DNA of 64,000 nucleotides from Umezawaea sp049997955 (GCA_049997955.1 JAEBDY010000007.1:62001-126000); one strand, 5' to 3'. Counted from the first letter of the stretch, positions 23,825 to 32,049 are shown. The notes: generated by a model from the letters alone, not told the origin. Translations and numbers: made by a program.

Positions 23825-24259
23825 CTATCGGGAGTCGGCGAGACGTCGGAGCAGTGCGACCGCGACGGCGAGCTGCTCCTGTTCGGCCTCGGTGAGCGTG
23901 GAGCGGACGGCGCGGGCCAGCCAGTTCTCGGTGGCCGCCCGCCCACCGGCCATTCCCGCCACGGCGGCGTCGGTGAGCGACAGGATCGTGCGCCGCCCGT
24001 CGGCCGGGTCGGGAGCGCCGCTGACCAGCCCGGCCTCCACCAGCACGGCGACGTTGGCGCCCAACGACTGCGGGCGGACCCCTTCCGCTCGCGCCAGTTC
24101 GGTCACGGTCGAGGGGCCTTCGCGTTCCAGCCGGTGCAGGACGGCGACCTGCGAAGGCGTGTAGTCGCCGGAGCGGGCCTCCTCCCGGAGTCGCCGCTGC
24201 ATCCGGGCGATCTGCGCCCGCAGCTCACCTGCCAGTGCCGCGATCCCGGGGTCGTCCAC
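23825..24259 (-). CDS. MarR-family transcriptional regulator
   Basis: Seen: 144 residues from GTG 24259. Winged helix-turn-helix: YTPSQVAVLHRLEREGPSTV, then TELARAEGVRPQSLGANVAV and the wing DPADGRRTILSLTDAAVAG. Dimerisation helices lie at both ends. Known: MarR proteins are dimeric repressors released by phenolics, oxidants or other ligands, typically autoregulated. Context: an 11-bp-arm palindrome lies 21 bases upstream, a good autoregulatory operator. Directly downstream is the truncated hydrolase, probably its former target, so the regulator may now have no local function other than on itself. Confidence 0.9.
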   Translation of the reverse strand: MDDPGIAALAGELRAQIARMQRRLREEARSGDYTPSQVAVLHRLEREGPSTVTELARAEGVRPQSLGANVAVLVEAGLVSGAPDPADGRRTILSLTDAAVAGMAGGRAATENWLARAVRSTLTEAEQEQLAVAVALLRRLADSR

Positions 24260-24279
24260 GCCACGACGCTAGCCAATGC

Positions 24280-24305
24280 GAAGGCAAACTACCAAGTTTG
24301 CCTTC
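24280..24305. promoter_or_regulatory. Candidate MarR operator palindrome
   Basis: GAAGGCAAACT and AGTTTGCCTTC are exact reverse complements around ACCA. It lies in the 44-base gap between the Lrp stop and the MarR start. It could also serve as a terminator stem for the Lrp gene. Confidence 0.6.
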
Positions 24306-24774
24306 ACGATGACGGCAGCGGCGGCACGGTGTGCTTGCGAACGTGCTCGAACAGCAGGTTCGTGTGCACCTCGGTCACCTCCCGCCGAGCCGTGAACCGG
24401 TCCAGCACCAGCCGTTGCAGGTGCGCCGTGTCGGCCACGGCCACGTGCACCAGGAAGTCGTCCGGTCCGGTCACGTGCGACACGGCGAGGGTCTCCTCCA
24501 GCGCCAGCGCGTACTCCATGAACGGCCCCACGATCGCCCGCGTGTGCGGTCGGATCCGCACCGCGATGATCGCCTGCACGGGCCTCCCGACGGCCTTGAG
24601 GTCCACCTCCGCGTGGTAGCCGGTGATCACCCCGCGGTCCCGCAGCGCCCGGTGCCGCACCACGCACGTCGAGGCCGCGACGTTGACCCGGTCGGCGAGG
24701 TCCTTGTTGAGCAGCCGCGCGTCCTTCTGCAACTCGTGCACGATCGCGGCGTCCACCGAATCCATCACGCTCAT
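24304..24774 (-). CDS. Lrp/AsnC-family regulator, MdeR-like
   Basis: Seen: 156 residues from ATG 24774. N-terminal helix-turn-helix (DSVDAAIVHELQKDARLLNK then VNVAASTCVVRHRALRDRGV) and a C-terminal RAM ligand domain (VQAIIAVRIRPHTRAIVGPF and VTGPDDFLVHVAVADTAHLQ). Known: Lrp-type MdeR activates the methionine gamma-lyase gene mdeA in pseudomonads and is divergent from it. Context: exactly that arrangement is seen here, with the lyase gene starting at 24873, 98 bases away on the other strand. Likely activates the lyase in response to methionine or another amino acid; this is inference. Confidence 0.9.
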   Translation of the reverse strand: MSVMDSVDAAIVHELQKDARLLNKDLADRVNVAASTCVVRHRALRDRGVITGYHAEVDLKAVGRPVQAIIAVRIRPHTRAIVGPFMEYALALEETLAVSHVTGPDDFLVHVAVADTAHLQRLVLDRFTARREVTEVHTNLLFEHVRKHTVPPLPSS

Positions 24775-24872
24775 CTCCCCAGCTCACCGCAGCCCCTGCG
24801 GAACTTCTCCGTGGAACCCGCCCCGGAAGCCACGATCGTGCCACCGGACCGCACGAACCACGGAGGTCGACA

Positions 24873-26093
24873 ATGGCGGGTTTCCACACGATGGCCGTCC
24901 ACGGCGGGCGCGACGACCTGGCCGCGCTGGGCGTGCACGCGCCTCCCCTCGACCTGTCGACCACGTACCCGGTGCCCGACCAGGCGGCGGGCGGCGAGGC
25001 CCTCCAGGCGCTCGCCGACGGCGTGGCCGAGGCCTCCTCGCCGGTCTACGCCCGCCTGCACAACCCGACCGTGGCGAGGTTCGAGAAGGCGCTCGCCCTG
25101 CTGGAGGGCACCGAACAGGCCGTCGCGTTCGGCAGCGGCATGGCCGCCGTGACGGCGGTGGTGCAGGCGGCGGCCGTCATGGGCGGCAAGCCGCACGTCG
25201 TGGCCGTCCGCCCGCTCTACGGCGGCACCGACCACCTGCTCTCCTCGGGTCTGCTGGGCGTCCGCACGACCTACGCCACGGCCGACCGGGTCGCCGAGGC
25301 GATCACGCCCGAGACCGGGCTGGTGGTGCTGGAGACCCCGGCCAACCCCAACCTGGACCTCGTGGACATCGCCGCCGTCGTCGCGCAGGCGGGCGCCGTG
25401 CCGGTGATGGTCGACAACACCTTCGCCACCCCCGTGCTCCAGAACCCCGCCGCCCACGGCGCGACCTACGTGCTGCACTCCGGCACGAAGTACCTCGGCG
25501 GCCACGGCGACGTGCTCGGCGGCGTGGTGGCCTGCTCCGCGGACCGGGCCGCCGCGCTGCGCCAGGTCCGGATCGTCACCGGCGCGGTGCTGCACCCGCT
25601 CGGCGGCTACCTGATGCACCGCGGCCTGGCGACGCTGCCGCTGCGCGTCGAAGCCGCCCAGCGCAGCGCGGTCGACCTGGCCCGCAGGCTCGCCGAGCAC
25701 CCCGGCGTCGGCGTGGTGCGCCACCCGAGCCTGCCCGGCGCGGACCCCGCCTGCCTGCTGGGCAGGCAGTTGCGCGGTCCCGGCGCGGTGCTCGCGTTCA
25801 CCACCCGCGAGGACCCGACCGAGGTGGTCCGCGGCCTGTCCCTGATCACGCCCGCGGTGAGCCTCGGCTCCGTCGACACGCTCATCGAGCACCCGGCCGC
25901 GCTGACCCACCGACTGGTGCCCAGCGCCGACCGGAACGCGTGCGGGGTGCCGGAGAACCTCCTGCGGGTGAGCGTCGGCCTGGAGGACGTCGAGGACGTC
26001 TGGGAGGACCTCGACAGGGCGCTTTCCGCCGCCTGCGCACCCCGCACCCGGCCCTCCCGCGTCGATTTCCCGCTGGGCGCGCACAACCTCTGA
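24873..26093 (+). CDS. PLP-dependent gamma-lyase, methionine gamma-lyase type
   Basis: Seen: 406 residues from ATG 24873 with GGAGG upstream. Cys/Met-metabolism fold: PVYARLHNPTVARFEKALA, GSGMAAVTAVVQA, the Tyr of VRPLYGGTDHL, ETPANPNLDL, DNTFATPVLQNP, and the PLP lysine in HSGTKYLGGHGDVLGG. Known: the family covers methionine gamma-lyase, cystathionine gamma-lyase and gamma-synthase. These differ by few residues, so specificity is not certain. Context: divergence from an Lrp/MdeR-like regulator favours methionine gamma-lyase (methionine to methanethiol, 2-oxobutyrate and ammonia). Ends at the 13-bp hairpin at 26111. Confidence 0.88.
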   Translation: MAGFHTMAVHGGRDDLAALGVHAPPLDLSTTYPVPDQAAGGEALQALADGVAEASSPVYARLHNPTVARFEKALALLEGTEQAVAFGSGMAAVTAVVQAAAVMGGKPHVVAVRPLYGGTDHLLSSGLLGVRTTYATADRVAEAITPETGLVVLETPANPNLDLVDIAAVVAQAGAVPVMVDNTFATPVLQNPAAHGATYVLHSGTKYLGGHGDVLGGVVACSADRAAALRQVRIVTGAVLHPLGGYLMHRGLATLPLRVEAAQRSAVDLARRLAEHPGVGVVRHPSLPGADPACLLGRQLRGPGAVLAFTTREDPTEVVRGLSLITPAVSLGSVDTLIEHPAALTHRLVPSADRNACGVPENLLRVSVGLEDVEDVWEDLDRALSAACAPRTRPSRVDFPLGAHNL

Positions 26094-26110
26094 CGTCCCG
26101 CGACCGGTGG

Positions 26111-26141
26111 GCGGACGGCGTCGTCCCCCGACGCCGTCCGC
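26111..26141 (+). terminator. Terminator after the gamma-lyase gene
   Basis: GCGGACGGCGTCG and CGACGCCGTCCGC pair perfectly over a 5-base loop, 17 bases after the stop. No U-tract. It separates the gamma-lyase from pdxT. Confidence 0.7.
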
Positions 26142-26225
26142 ACTCCACGGCCCTTCACCAGCCGTGATCACTGGGGGTACTAGGGTGGTGCGACCAGTCC
26201 GCGACCACTCCGAGGAACCGCAACC

Positions 26226-26849
26226 GTGTCCGCAGCCCAACCCGTCGTCGGTGTGCTCGCCCTCCAGGGCGACGTCCGCGAGCACCTCATCGCGCTCGCC
26301 GAGTGCGACGTGGTCGCCCGCCCGGTGCGCCGCCCCGAGGAACTCGCCGAGCTGGACGGGATCGTCCTGCCGGGTGGCGAGTCGACCACGATCAGCAGGC
26401 TGCTGGCCACGTTCGAGCTGCTGGAGCCGCTGCGCGAGCGGCTCAAGGGCGGACTGCCCGCCTACGGGTCGTGCGCGGGCATGATCCTGCTGGCGGACAA
26501 GGCGATCGACGCGCGCCCGGACCAGCACCAGCTCGGCGGCCTCGACATCGTGGTCCGGCGCAACGCGTTCGGCCGCCAGGTCGACTCGTTCGAGGAGGAC
26601 CTGGACTTCGCGGGCGTCGAAGGCGGCCCGGTGCACGCCGTCTTCATCCGCGCGCCGTGGGTCGAATCCGCCGGTGGCAGCGTCGACGTGCTCGCGCGGG
26701 TGCCGGAATCCCCGACTGCGGGTGACGCCGCCGGTAGGATCGTCGCGGTCCGGCAGGGTCATGTGCTCGCCACCGCGTTCCACCCGGAACTCACCGGCGA
26801 CGGACGCGTGCACCGCCTGTTCGTGGAAATCGTTCGCTCAGCGGGCTGA
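26226..26849 (+). CDS. pdxT: Pyridoxal 5'-phosphate synthase glutaminase subunit PdxT
   Basis: Seen: 207 residues from GTG 26226. Class I glutaminase: LALQGDVREH at the start, LPGGEST at 48-54, nucleophile Cys83 in GSCAGM, and the His186/Glu188 pair in FHPE. Normal length is about 190-200. Role: hydrolyses glutamine and channels ammonia to PdxS. Context: yebC follows after 34 bases as in most actinobacteria, but pdxS is 6.4 kb upstream and separated by six intact genes. A TAGGGT at 26181 could be its own -10 element, consistent with separate transcription. Confidence 0.96.
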   Translation: MSAAQPVVGVLALQGDVREHLIALAECDVVARPVRRPEELAELDGIVLPGGESTTISRLLATFELLEPLRERLKGGLPAYGSCAGMILLADKAIDARPDQHQLGGLDIVVRRNAFGRQVDSFEEDLDFAGVEGGPVHAVFIRAPWVESAGGSVDVLARVPESPTAGDAAGRIVAVRQGHVLATAFHPELTGDGRVHRLFVEIVRSAG

Positions 26850-26883
26850 GCGTGTTGTGTCGCAATGATGTGACGGAGGAAAG

Positions 26884-27633
26884 ATGAGCGGCCACTCCAA
26901 GTGGGCTACCACCAAGCACAAGAAGGCCGCGATCGATGCCAAGCGGGGCAAGCTCTTCGCGAAGCTGATCAAGAACATCGAGGTGGCCGCGCGGACCGGT
27001 GGCAGCGACCTCGACGGCAACCCGACGCTGTACGACGCGGTCCAGAAGGCGCGCAAGAACTCGGTGCCGGTCGACAACATCGAGCGCGCGCGCAAGCGCG
27101 GCGGCGGTGAGGAGGCGGGCGGCGCCGACTGGCAGACGATCATGTACGAGGGCTACGGCCCGAACGGCGTCGCCGTGCTGATCGAGTGCCTCACGGACAA
27201 CCGCAACCGCGCGGCGGGCGAGGTGCGCACCGCGATGACCCGCAACGGCGGCTCGATGGCCGACCCCGGCTCGGTGTCGTACATGTTCAGCCGCAAGGGC
27301 GTCGTCATCCTGCCGAAGAACGACGTGTCCGAGGACGACGTCCTGATGGCCGTCCTCGACGCGGGTGCCGAGGAGGTCAACGACCTCGGCGACAGCTTCG
27401 AGGTCGTCTCCGAGGCGACCGACCTGGTCGGCGTGCGCAAGGCGCTCCAGGACGCGGGCTACGACTACGACTCCGCGGACTCGAACTTCCTCCCGTCCGT
27501 GACGGTGGAGCTGGAGGCCGAGGGCGCTCGGAAGATCTTCAAGCTGATCGACGCGCTGGAGGACTGCGACGACGTGCAGAACGTCTTCGCGAACTTCGAC
27601 GTCTCCGACGAGGTCATGGCCGAGATCGACTAG
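26884..27633 (+). CDS. yebC: YebC/PmpR-family regulator
   Basis: Seen: 249 residues from ATG 26884 with GGAGGAAAG upstream. Starts with the invariant SGHSKWATTKHKKAAIDAKR; continues with ARTGGSDLDGNPTLYDAVQKA and the acidic C-terminal domain ending NFDVSDEVMAEID. Known: a universally conserved family, annotated as a DNA-binding regulator, and shown in some bacteria to help ribosomes on polyproline stretches. Context: conserved pdxT-yebC order is kept, but the ruvC-ruvA-ruvB genes that usually follow in actinobacteria are not present here; a DUF4262 gene follows instead. Confidence 0.96.
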   Translation: MSGHSKWATTKHKKAAIDAKRGKLFAKLIKNIEVAARTGGSDLDGNPTLYDAVQKARKNSVPVDNIERARKRGGGEEAGGADWQTIMYEGYGPNGVAVLIECLTDNRNRAAGEVRTAMTRNGGSMADPGSVSYMFSRKGVVILPKNDVSEDDVLMAVLDAGAEEVNDLGDSFEVVSEATDLVGVRKALQDAGYDYDSADSNFLPSVTVELEAEGARKIFKLIDALEDCDDVQNVFANFDVSDEVMAEID

Positions 27634-27647
27634 CACCCGCTCGCCAG

Positions 27648-27676
27648 GGGGACCTCCACCGGCGGTGGGGGTCCCC
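27648..27676 (+). terminator. Terminator after yebC
   Basis: GGGGACCTCCACC and GGTGGGGGTCCCC pair with one T-G wobble and a very short loop, 14 bases after the yebC stop. Confidence 0.65.
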
Positions 27677-27692
27677 TCGGCGTTCAGGGACA

Positions 27693-28214
27693 ATGGGCGG
27701 TGTGACGATTCCGCCGTACCCCGAAGAGGAAATCCGGCTCCGCGAGTGGCTGCTGAGGGAAGCCGACCTCCGCGGGCACGCGACGATCAGCGTGCCGCAG
27801 GACGCCGAGGGCGCGCCGTACTCGTTCACGGTCGGTGCCTGGCGGCGGTTCGGCGTGGCGGAAGCGGTCGTCGTCGGCCTGCCGGCGGAGGTCGCGTCGG
27901 TGCTCCTCGCCGCGTACGTCGACCGCTCCCGAGGTGGTCAGCGCTTCGTGCCCGGCCAACTGCACCACGACGTCTTCGTCGGCGTCCCGATCACCGTCGA
28001 GCGCGTGTTCAAGGGTTTCTACCCGGAGTTCTTCGGCAGCGCGTTCCTGCTCTACGGCAAGGGCGACTTCCCGGCCGTGCAGATCATCGTCCCCACCCCG
28101 CAGGGCCACTGGCCGTGGCAACCCGACGCGCCCACCGGGTTCGGCGACTGGCAGCTGCTGCTGACCGAGAGCGGCCTGCCCACGAGCTGGGTCTCCGGGG
28201 TCAACGGCCCCTGA
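27693..28214 (+). CDS. DUF4262-like protein
   Basis: Seen: 173 residues from ATG 27693 (AGGGA close upstream; GTG 27702 is an alternative). It carries the DUF4262 pattern: GHATISVPQDAEGAPYSFTV followed by a strand with AVVVGLPAEVASVLL, then FKGFYPEFFGSAFLLYG and a Trp-rich tail (HWPWQPDA, FGDWQLLL). Soluble, no signal or membrane segment. Known: DUF4262 proteins are widespread in actinobacteria and of unknown function, often beside orphan or recently acquired genes. Context: sits after yebC in the place usually held by ruvC; separate unit bounded by hairpins. Confidence 0.75.
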   Translation: MGGVTIPPYPEEEIRLREWLLREADLRGHATISVPQDAEGAPYSFTVGAWRRFGVAEAVVVGLPAEVASVLLAAYVDRSRGGQRFVPGQLHHDVFVGVPITVERVFKGFYPEFFGSAFLLYGKGDFPAVQIIVPTPQGHWPWQPDAPTGFGDWQLLLTESGLPTSWVSGVNGP

Positions 28215-28422
28215 ACGTTGTCCGGATGTGGTTGTCAGGCTCCACCGCGCCGACACCGGACAACGCGGAGGGGCTACACAGGTGTCGTGCGGTGGTTTCG
28301 GGGGGTCGTCCGGGCGGACGACAGCCGCACGTCGCGGTCCGCTCCCCGTTCGCAGGGGAGGCGTTGGGGGAGCGGGCCGCGAACAACGGACATGGTTCGG
28401 GAGCCCCGCCCGTGCCAGGTAG

Positions 28423-28461
28423 GGGTCATGGGGGCGCTCCCGATGGGCAACCCCATGACCC
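28423..28461. terminator. Bidirectional hairpin between DUF4262 and TIGR03086 genes
   Basis: GGGTCATGGGG at 28423-28433 pairs with CCCCATGACCC at 28451-28461; AGGT and ACCT extend it past one bulge. It lies in the 285-base gap between two convergent genes. The rest of that gap shows no gene. Confidence 0.55.
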
Positions 28462-28499
28462 GACCTGACGCCGAGCAGGGTTTCCACGGCCCTGGTGGG

Positions 28500-29063
28500 T
28501 CAGGGTGTGCGGCCGGTCAGCGCGAGCAGCCTGGTCTGCGGGTCCGCGTCGTCCGGGACGGGGACGGCGGGGCCGAACACGCCGGATGAGCGCCAGTCCT
28601 CGGCGTCGGGCTCCACGTACTCCAGCACCGCCTCGACCAGGCCGGGGTCGAGGTCCTCGTCCGCGCCGATCGCCCGCGCGAGGTCCCACGAGTGGACGGT
28701 CAGGTCGATCGTCATCTGCTTGCCGTACTCCACGGCGGTGCTCTTGCCGTTGCTCAGGTGCACCGGCCGTTGCAGCGCCTTCGGGGTGATCCACGCTTCG
28801 CGTGCGGCGGCCGCGGCGAGCACCCACGAGTGCAGCGGGTCGCTTCCCAGGTTGTCGTGGTCGAACCGGTCGCCCACCTGCTCGACCGTGCACCCGGCCA
28901 GCAGTTCGGGAGCCCACAGCTGCTCCTGCACGAGGTGGCCCACCAGGTCTCTGACCGACCACTTCTCGCACGGTGTGCCGAGCGCCCACTGCTCAGGACG
29001 CACCTGCCGCACCCGTCGGTCGAACTCGGTGATGGCCAGCCCGTGTGCCTCGATCAGATCCAC
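28500..29063 (-). CDS. TIGR03086-family metal-binding protein (DinB/maleylpyruvate isomerase-like)
   Basis: Seen: 187 residues from GTG 29063. This start matches the family (VDLIEAHGLAITEFDRRVRQ); the frame could extend to 29183 but without a family match. Core motifs: TPCEKWSVRDLVGHLVQEQ with the first metal-site His, VGDRFDHDNLGSDPLHSW, and QMTIDLTVHSWDLARAIG with the later His. Known: four-helix DinB-like proteins, many of them mycothiol-dependent or of unknown activity; the His residues bind a divalent metal. Context: isolated, minus strand. Exact reaction is unknown. Confidence 0.85.
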   Translation of the reverse strand: MDLIEAHGLAITEFDRRVRQVRPEQWALGTPCEKWSVRDLVGHLVQEQLWAPELLAGCTVEQVGDRFDHDNLGSDPLHSWVLAAAAAREAWITPKALQRPVHLSNGKSTAVEYGKQMTIDLTVHSWDLARAIGADEDLDPGLVEAVLEYVEPDAEDWRSSGVFGPAVPVPDDADPQTRLLALTGRTP

Positions 29064-29598
29064 CTCACGAGTGCACCAAAGGATGAGGGGGTGCGCACCT
29101 CGAAAAAGTGGGCTGGGCCACATGGTGGACGGTCGAGCGCGACCGGTGCACCCGTACGGTCTAATTTTGTGGTCGGCGGCCACCGGGCGCTGCTTACGAC
29201 GACGTGCTGAGCGTGCTCGGCACAGGGCCGCTCAAGCCGAATGCCTCGCGGTCCTGCCGATCGGGTTCGCGGGCGTGCACAGGGGCTGGTTGCCCAGGTG
29301 GACCGTCTCGAACACCGTCGGCGGCCGTTCGCATTGCCGCGCATGAGGCCCGGCACCCGCGACCCCCGCGCACGTTCGGCGGCGGTCTGTTCATCGGGCT
29401 TCCATTCCTCGTCGCGATGGCGACGAGCCAGTCCGGTGACGACGACTTCTCCCCGAGGATCCGAGAATTGACGCGGGGCCGAAGAGGTAAATCGCGGAGG
29501 CCCGCCGCGGCGGCGGTGCGGCGGGTCTCCGCTTGGTTTCCAGAATGCCCTACGACTCGGGGTGTCGGGTCTTTATCTCCCTGAACGAGTGGGTGACG
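29064..29598. other. 535-base region without a supported gene
   Basis: Several short open frames exist on both strands, but none has a supported start, family motif or consistent codon bias. It contains the hairpin at 29494-29532 and AT-richer patches near 29165 (TCTAATTTT) and 29570. It could hide a promoter or small RNA, or be decayed coding sequence. Confidence 0.4.
29494..29532. terminator. 15-bp hairpin downstream of the P450 gene
   Basis: GCGGAGGCCCGCCGC pairs with GCGGCGGGTCTCCGC (one G-T) over a 9-base loop, followed by TTGGTTTCC on the plus strand. It is 67 bases past the P450 stop on the minus strand. Confidence 0.6.
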
Positions 29599-30894
29599 CT
29601 AGTTCTTATCGACGGCGAGTGACGGCTTTGTCACTCCCACGTTCACTGGAAAGTGGAGAGCGCCCCTGATCGTGGGGGAGGGGCGCCTGCTCATCGGGCC
29701 CGCCGCCCGCAGTCCGGGGAACCGGCGGAACAGTCCGCGCACCGCCGCCGCGGCCTCCATCCGGGCCAGGTTCGCGCCGAGGCAGTAGTGGATGCCGGAC
29801 GAGAACGCCAGGTGCTTGCCGACGTCCTCGCGGTCCGGGTCGAACCGGTGCGGGTCCGCGAACACCTTCGGGTCCCGGTTCGCCGCCGCCAGGACCATCA
29901 TCACCGGCTGGTTCGCGGGCACTCGTCGTCCGGCCAGTTCGACCGGCTCGAACGGCACGCGCACGACGTACTGGACGGGCGGGTCCCACCGCAGCGTCTC
30001 CTCGACCACGAGGTCGGCGTACGCCGGGTCCGCGATGAGCTTCTCGCGCACCTCGGGATGGCCGAGCACCGCGGTCACGGCCGTGCCGATGAGGTTCACC
30101 GTCGTCTCGAACCCGGCCACCAGCAGCAGTTCGGTGGTGGCGATCAGGTCGTCCACCGCGAGGTCGTCGCGCGCCACCAGTTCGCTGACGATGTCGTCGC
30201 CCGGCGTGCGCCTGCGGTGCTCGACCAGCCCGCCGAGGAACTCGTCGAACTCGCGCAGGGCGTCCTGGAAGAGGCGCAGCTCCGCCATGTCCCGCACGCC
30301 GTCGATGGAGGTCACCAGCGCCGTGCCCCAGCGGATGAAGCTCTCGTGGTCGCTCGACGGCACGCCGAGCAGGTCCGCGATCACCTGCACCGGCACGCGC
30401 TTCGCGAAGTCGTCGACCAGGTCGAACGTGCCCTTCTCCTCGGCGCGGTCGAGGAAGTCCTCGATCACCCGCTCGATGGCGGGCATCTGCTGCCGCAGCG
30501 CGCGTGGCGTGAACCAGCCGCCGACGTTCTTGCGCAGCCGCGTGTGGTCGGGCGGGTTGCGCATCAGGAACGAGGTCTTCAACGGGTTGACGAGCACCCG
30601 GCCGTCGGCGGCGTGCGCCGTCTCGTCGATCATCGCCATGTCGGCGGGGGACAGGGTGCCCCACCTCGGGTCGCGCAGCACCTCGCTCGCGATGGAGTGC
30701 TCCGCCGTCATGAGCAGCCCGAGCCGGGTCGGGACGAGGGTTCCCCTGGCGCGCACCGATTCGTACAGCGGGTAGGGGTCCTTGTTAGAGGACTTCCGGA
30801 ACAGCCGCGCGCCCGGATCGCCCAGGGCTCCGTACACGGCCACCATTCCGCGACCCAGTGCGAGGGTCGCGGTGCTCTTCAGTTGAGACGGCAT
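29599..30894 (-). CDS. Cytochrome P450
   Basis: Seen: 431 residues from ATG 30894. I-helix oxygen-activation motif AGFETT at 260-265, ExxR as EETLR at 298-302, and the heme loop FSSGIHYCLG with ligand Cys371. The acid-alcohol pair is Glu263-Thr264, a common variant of AG(D/E)TT. It is soluble, with no transmembrane anchor. Known: bacterial class I P450s take electrons from ferredoxin; none is encoded here. Context: 31 bases after the thioesterase gene on the same strand, so probably one operon. Substrate unknown; a hydroxylated fatty acid or a small secondary metabolite are both possible. Confidence 0.93.
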   Translation of the reverse strand: MPSQLKSTATLALGRGMVAVYGALGDPGARLFRKSSNKDPYPLYESVRARGTLVPTRLGLLMTAEHSIASEVLRDPRWGTLSPADMAMIDETAHAADGRVLVNPLKTSFLMRNPPDHTRLRKNVGGWFTPRALRQQMPAIERVIEDFLDRAEEKGTFDLVDDFAKRVPVQVIADLLGVPSSDHESFIRWGTALVTSIDGVRDMAELRLFQDALREFDEFLGGLVEHRRRTPGDDIVSELVARDDLAVDDLIATTELLLVAGFETTVNLIGTAVTAVLGHPEVREKLIADPAYADLVVEETLRWDPPVQYVVRVPFEPVELAGRRVPANQPVMMVLAAANRDPKVFADPHRFDPDREDVGKHLAFSSGIHYCLGANLARMEAAAAVRGLFRRFPGLRAAGPMSRRPSPTIRGALHFPVNVGVTKPSLAVDKN

Positions 30895-30925
30895 GCGTCA
30901 ACGGTGACGCCGATGCGAAGAGTGT

Positions 30926-31372
30926 TCAAGTACCTCGGCGCGCGGGTTCCCGCCGAGCGGCCTCGCGCACCTGGAAAACCCGGCGCACCCCTTCGGGAAT
31001 CGTGGTGTTCCGCAGTTCCAGCGTGCCGACCGCGACGTACCGGTGCCACCCGGTCGCCACCGGGATCCCGTCCACGTCCACGTCGAAGCCGAGCGTCACC
31101 GACGTCGTGCCCATCGACCGCACCCGGACGCCGATCTTGAGCAGGTCGTCGAACCGCGCCGACCCGGTGAAGCGCAGGGACGCCTCCTCGACGACGAACT
31201 CGATCCCGCTGCGCTCCAACTCCTTGTAGGAGCCCAGGAGCGACCGCAGGGTCTCGACCATCGCGGCCTCGAAGAAGACGGGGAACCGGGAGCTGTGCAC
31301 GACGCCCCGGTGGTCGCAGTCGGCCGGGCGCACCCGCACCCGGTGGACGTGGGCAGGGCGCGCAGGAGCCAT
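30926..31372 (-). CDS. 4HBT-type acyl-CoA thioesterase
   Basis: Seen: 148 residues from ATG 31372. The hotdog-fold signature is clear: RVRPADCDHRGVVHSSRFPV FFEAA, where the Asp after DC is the usual catalytic acid. Then EEASLRFTGSARFDDLLKIG and a beta-sheet VTLGFDVDV. The frame open to 31486 is longer, but this ATG gives the normal family N-terminus. Reaction: hydrolysis of an acyl-CoA to acid and CoA. Context: upstream partner of the P450; together they could release and oxidise an acyl group, which is inference. Divergent from the DUF1707 gene. Confidence 0.85.
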   Translation of the reverse strand: MAPARPAHVHRVRVRPADCDHRGVVHSSRFPVFFEAAMVETLRSLLGSYKELERSGIEFVVEEASLRFTGSARFDDLLKIGVRVRSMGTTSVTLGFDVDVDGIPVATGWHRYVAVGTLELRNTTIPEGVRRVFQVREAARREPARRGT

Positions 31373-31518
31373 GCCCCGGATCCTGGTCGATCCGAACCCG
31401 TTGGCCAAGCACGGTTCCGTCACGGTCGGTGTCCGACCGGTGGCAGACCTTGACGTGAATGACTTGAAGAGAGAGAATCTTGCCAACTAAGAGGATTAGC
31501 GGACAAGAGGTGATCGTC

Positions 31519-32049
31519 GTGACCCAGCCGGTGCTCCGCGTGTCGGACCAGGAGCGGGAACAGGCCGTCGTGGTGCTGAACCAGGCCGTTTCCGAAGGGC
31601 GGCTGACGTGGGAGGAGCACTTCGACCGCGTCCAGTCCGTCTACGCCGCGCAGATGTCCTCCGAGCTGACGGCCGTCCTCGCGGACCTCGCCGCGACCGT
31701 TGCGCCGCAACGGGTCCACGCGGTCGCGAGCAAGATCCACAGCGCTCCGGTCGGCAGGCGCGTCGAGGCGCGGGCGACGTTCGGCGCCGTCGTGCTCGAC
31801 CTGTCCGGCCTGCCGGTGGGGGAGCGGGTCGAGGTCGAGGCGTCGTCGTTCTGCGGCAAGATCACCGTGCTGGTCTCCGACGCCGCCGTGGTGCTCGACG
31901 GCGGCACCGCCCGCCTCGGCAAGCGCGCCCTGCCCGGCCCGCCGACCGCGCCGGGCGGCCCGATCATCACCGTGACCGGCAACTCCACCCTCGGGAACCT
32001 CAGGGTCGTCCGCCCCGACTCGCACTGGGCGCGGCACGCGCTGCACTAG
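31519..32049 (+). CDS. DUF1707-domain protein
   Basis: Seen: 176 residues from GTG 31519 with AGAGG 7-8 bases upstream (GTG 31510 in frame is possible). Residues about 4-55 are a DUF1707 domain: VLRVSDQEREQAVVVLNQAV, EGRLTWEEHFDRVQSVYAA. The rest is a beta-helical C-terminal part (FGAVVLDLSGLPVGERVEVEA, FCGKITVLVSDAAVVLDGG) like the cell-wall-active antibiotic response (LiaF-type) domain. No membrane segment. Known: DUF1707 proteins are abundant in actinobacteria and of unknown role, some sigma-factor or envelope-stress linked. Context: 50-base convergent overlap with the MFS gene. Confidence 0.82.
   Translation: MTQPVLRVSDQEREQAVVVLNQAVSEGRLTWEEHFDRVQSVYAAQMSSELTAVLADLAATVAPQRVHAVASKIHSAPVGRRVEARATFGAVVLDLSGLPVGERVEVEASSFCGKITVLVSDAAVVLDGGTARLGKRALPGPPTAPGGPIITVTGNSTLGNLRVVRPDSHWARHALH

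Noticed and set aside
23540..24619. A 359-codon plus-strand frame from ATG 23540
   Set aside because: It runs antisense through the MarR and Lrp genes, has no Shine-Dalgarno and no domain, and its first part lies in the A+C-rich leader.
24775..24872. A possible SAM riboswitch ahead of the methionine gamma-lyase gene
   Set aside because: The 98-base gap has no recognisable SAM-I, -II or -IV core, and the Lrp-type regulator is a sufficient control.
24873..26093. The gamma-lyase as a substitute egtE
   Set aside because: EgtE belongs to another aminotransferase-like PLP branch, the gene is 14 kb away and is paired with an Lrp regulator; there is no positive evidence.
29204..29584. A 126-codon plus-strand frame in the gene-poor region
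   Set aside because: No Shine-Dalgarno, Cys/Arg-rich composition, no domain, and it reads through the 15-bp hairpin.
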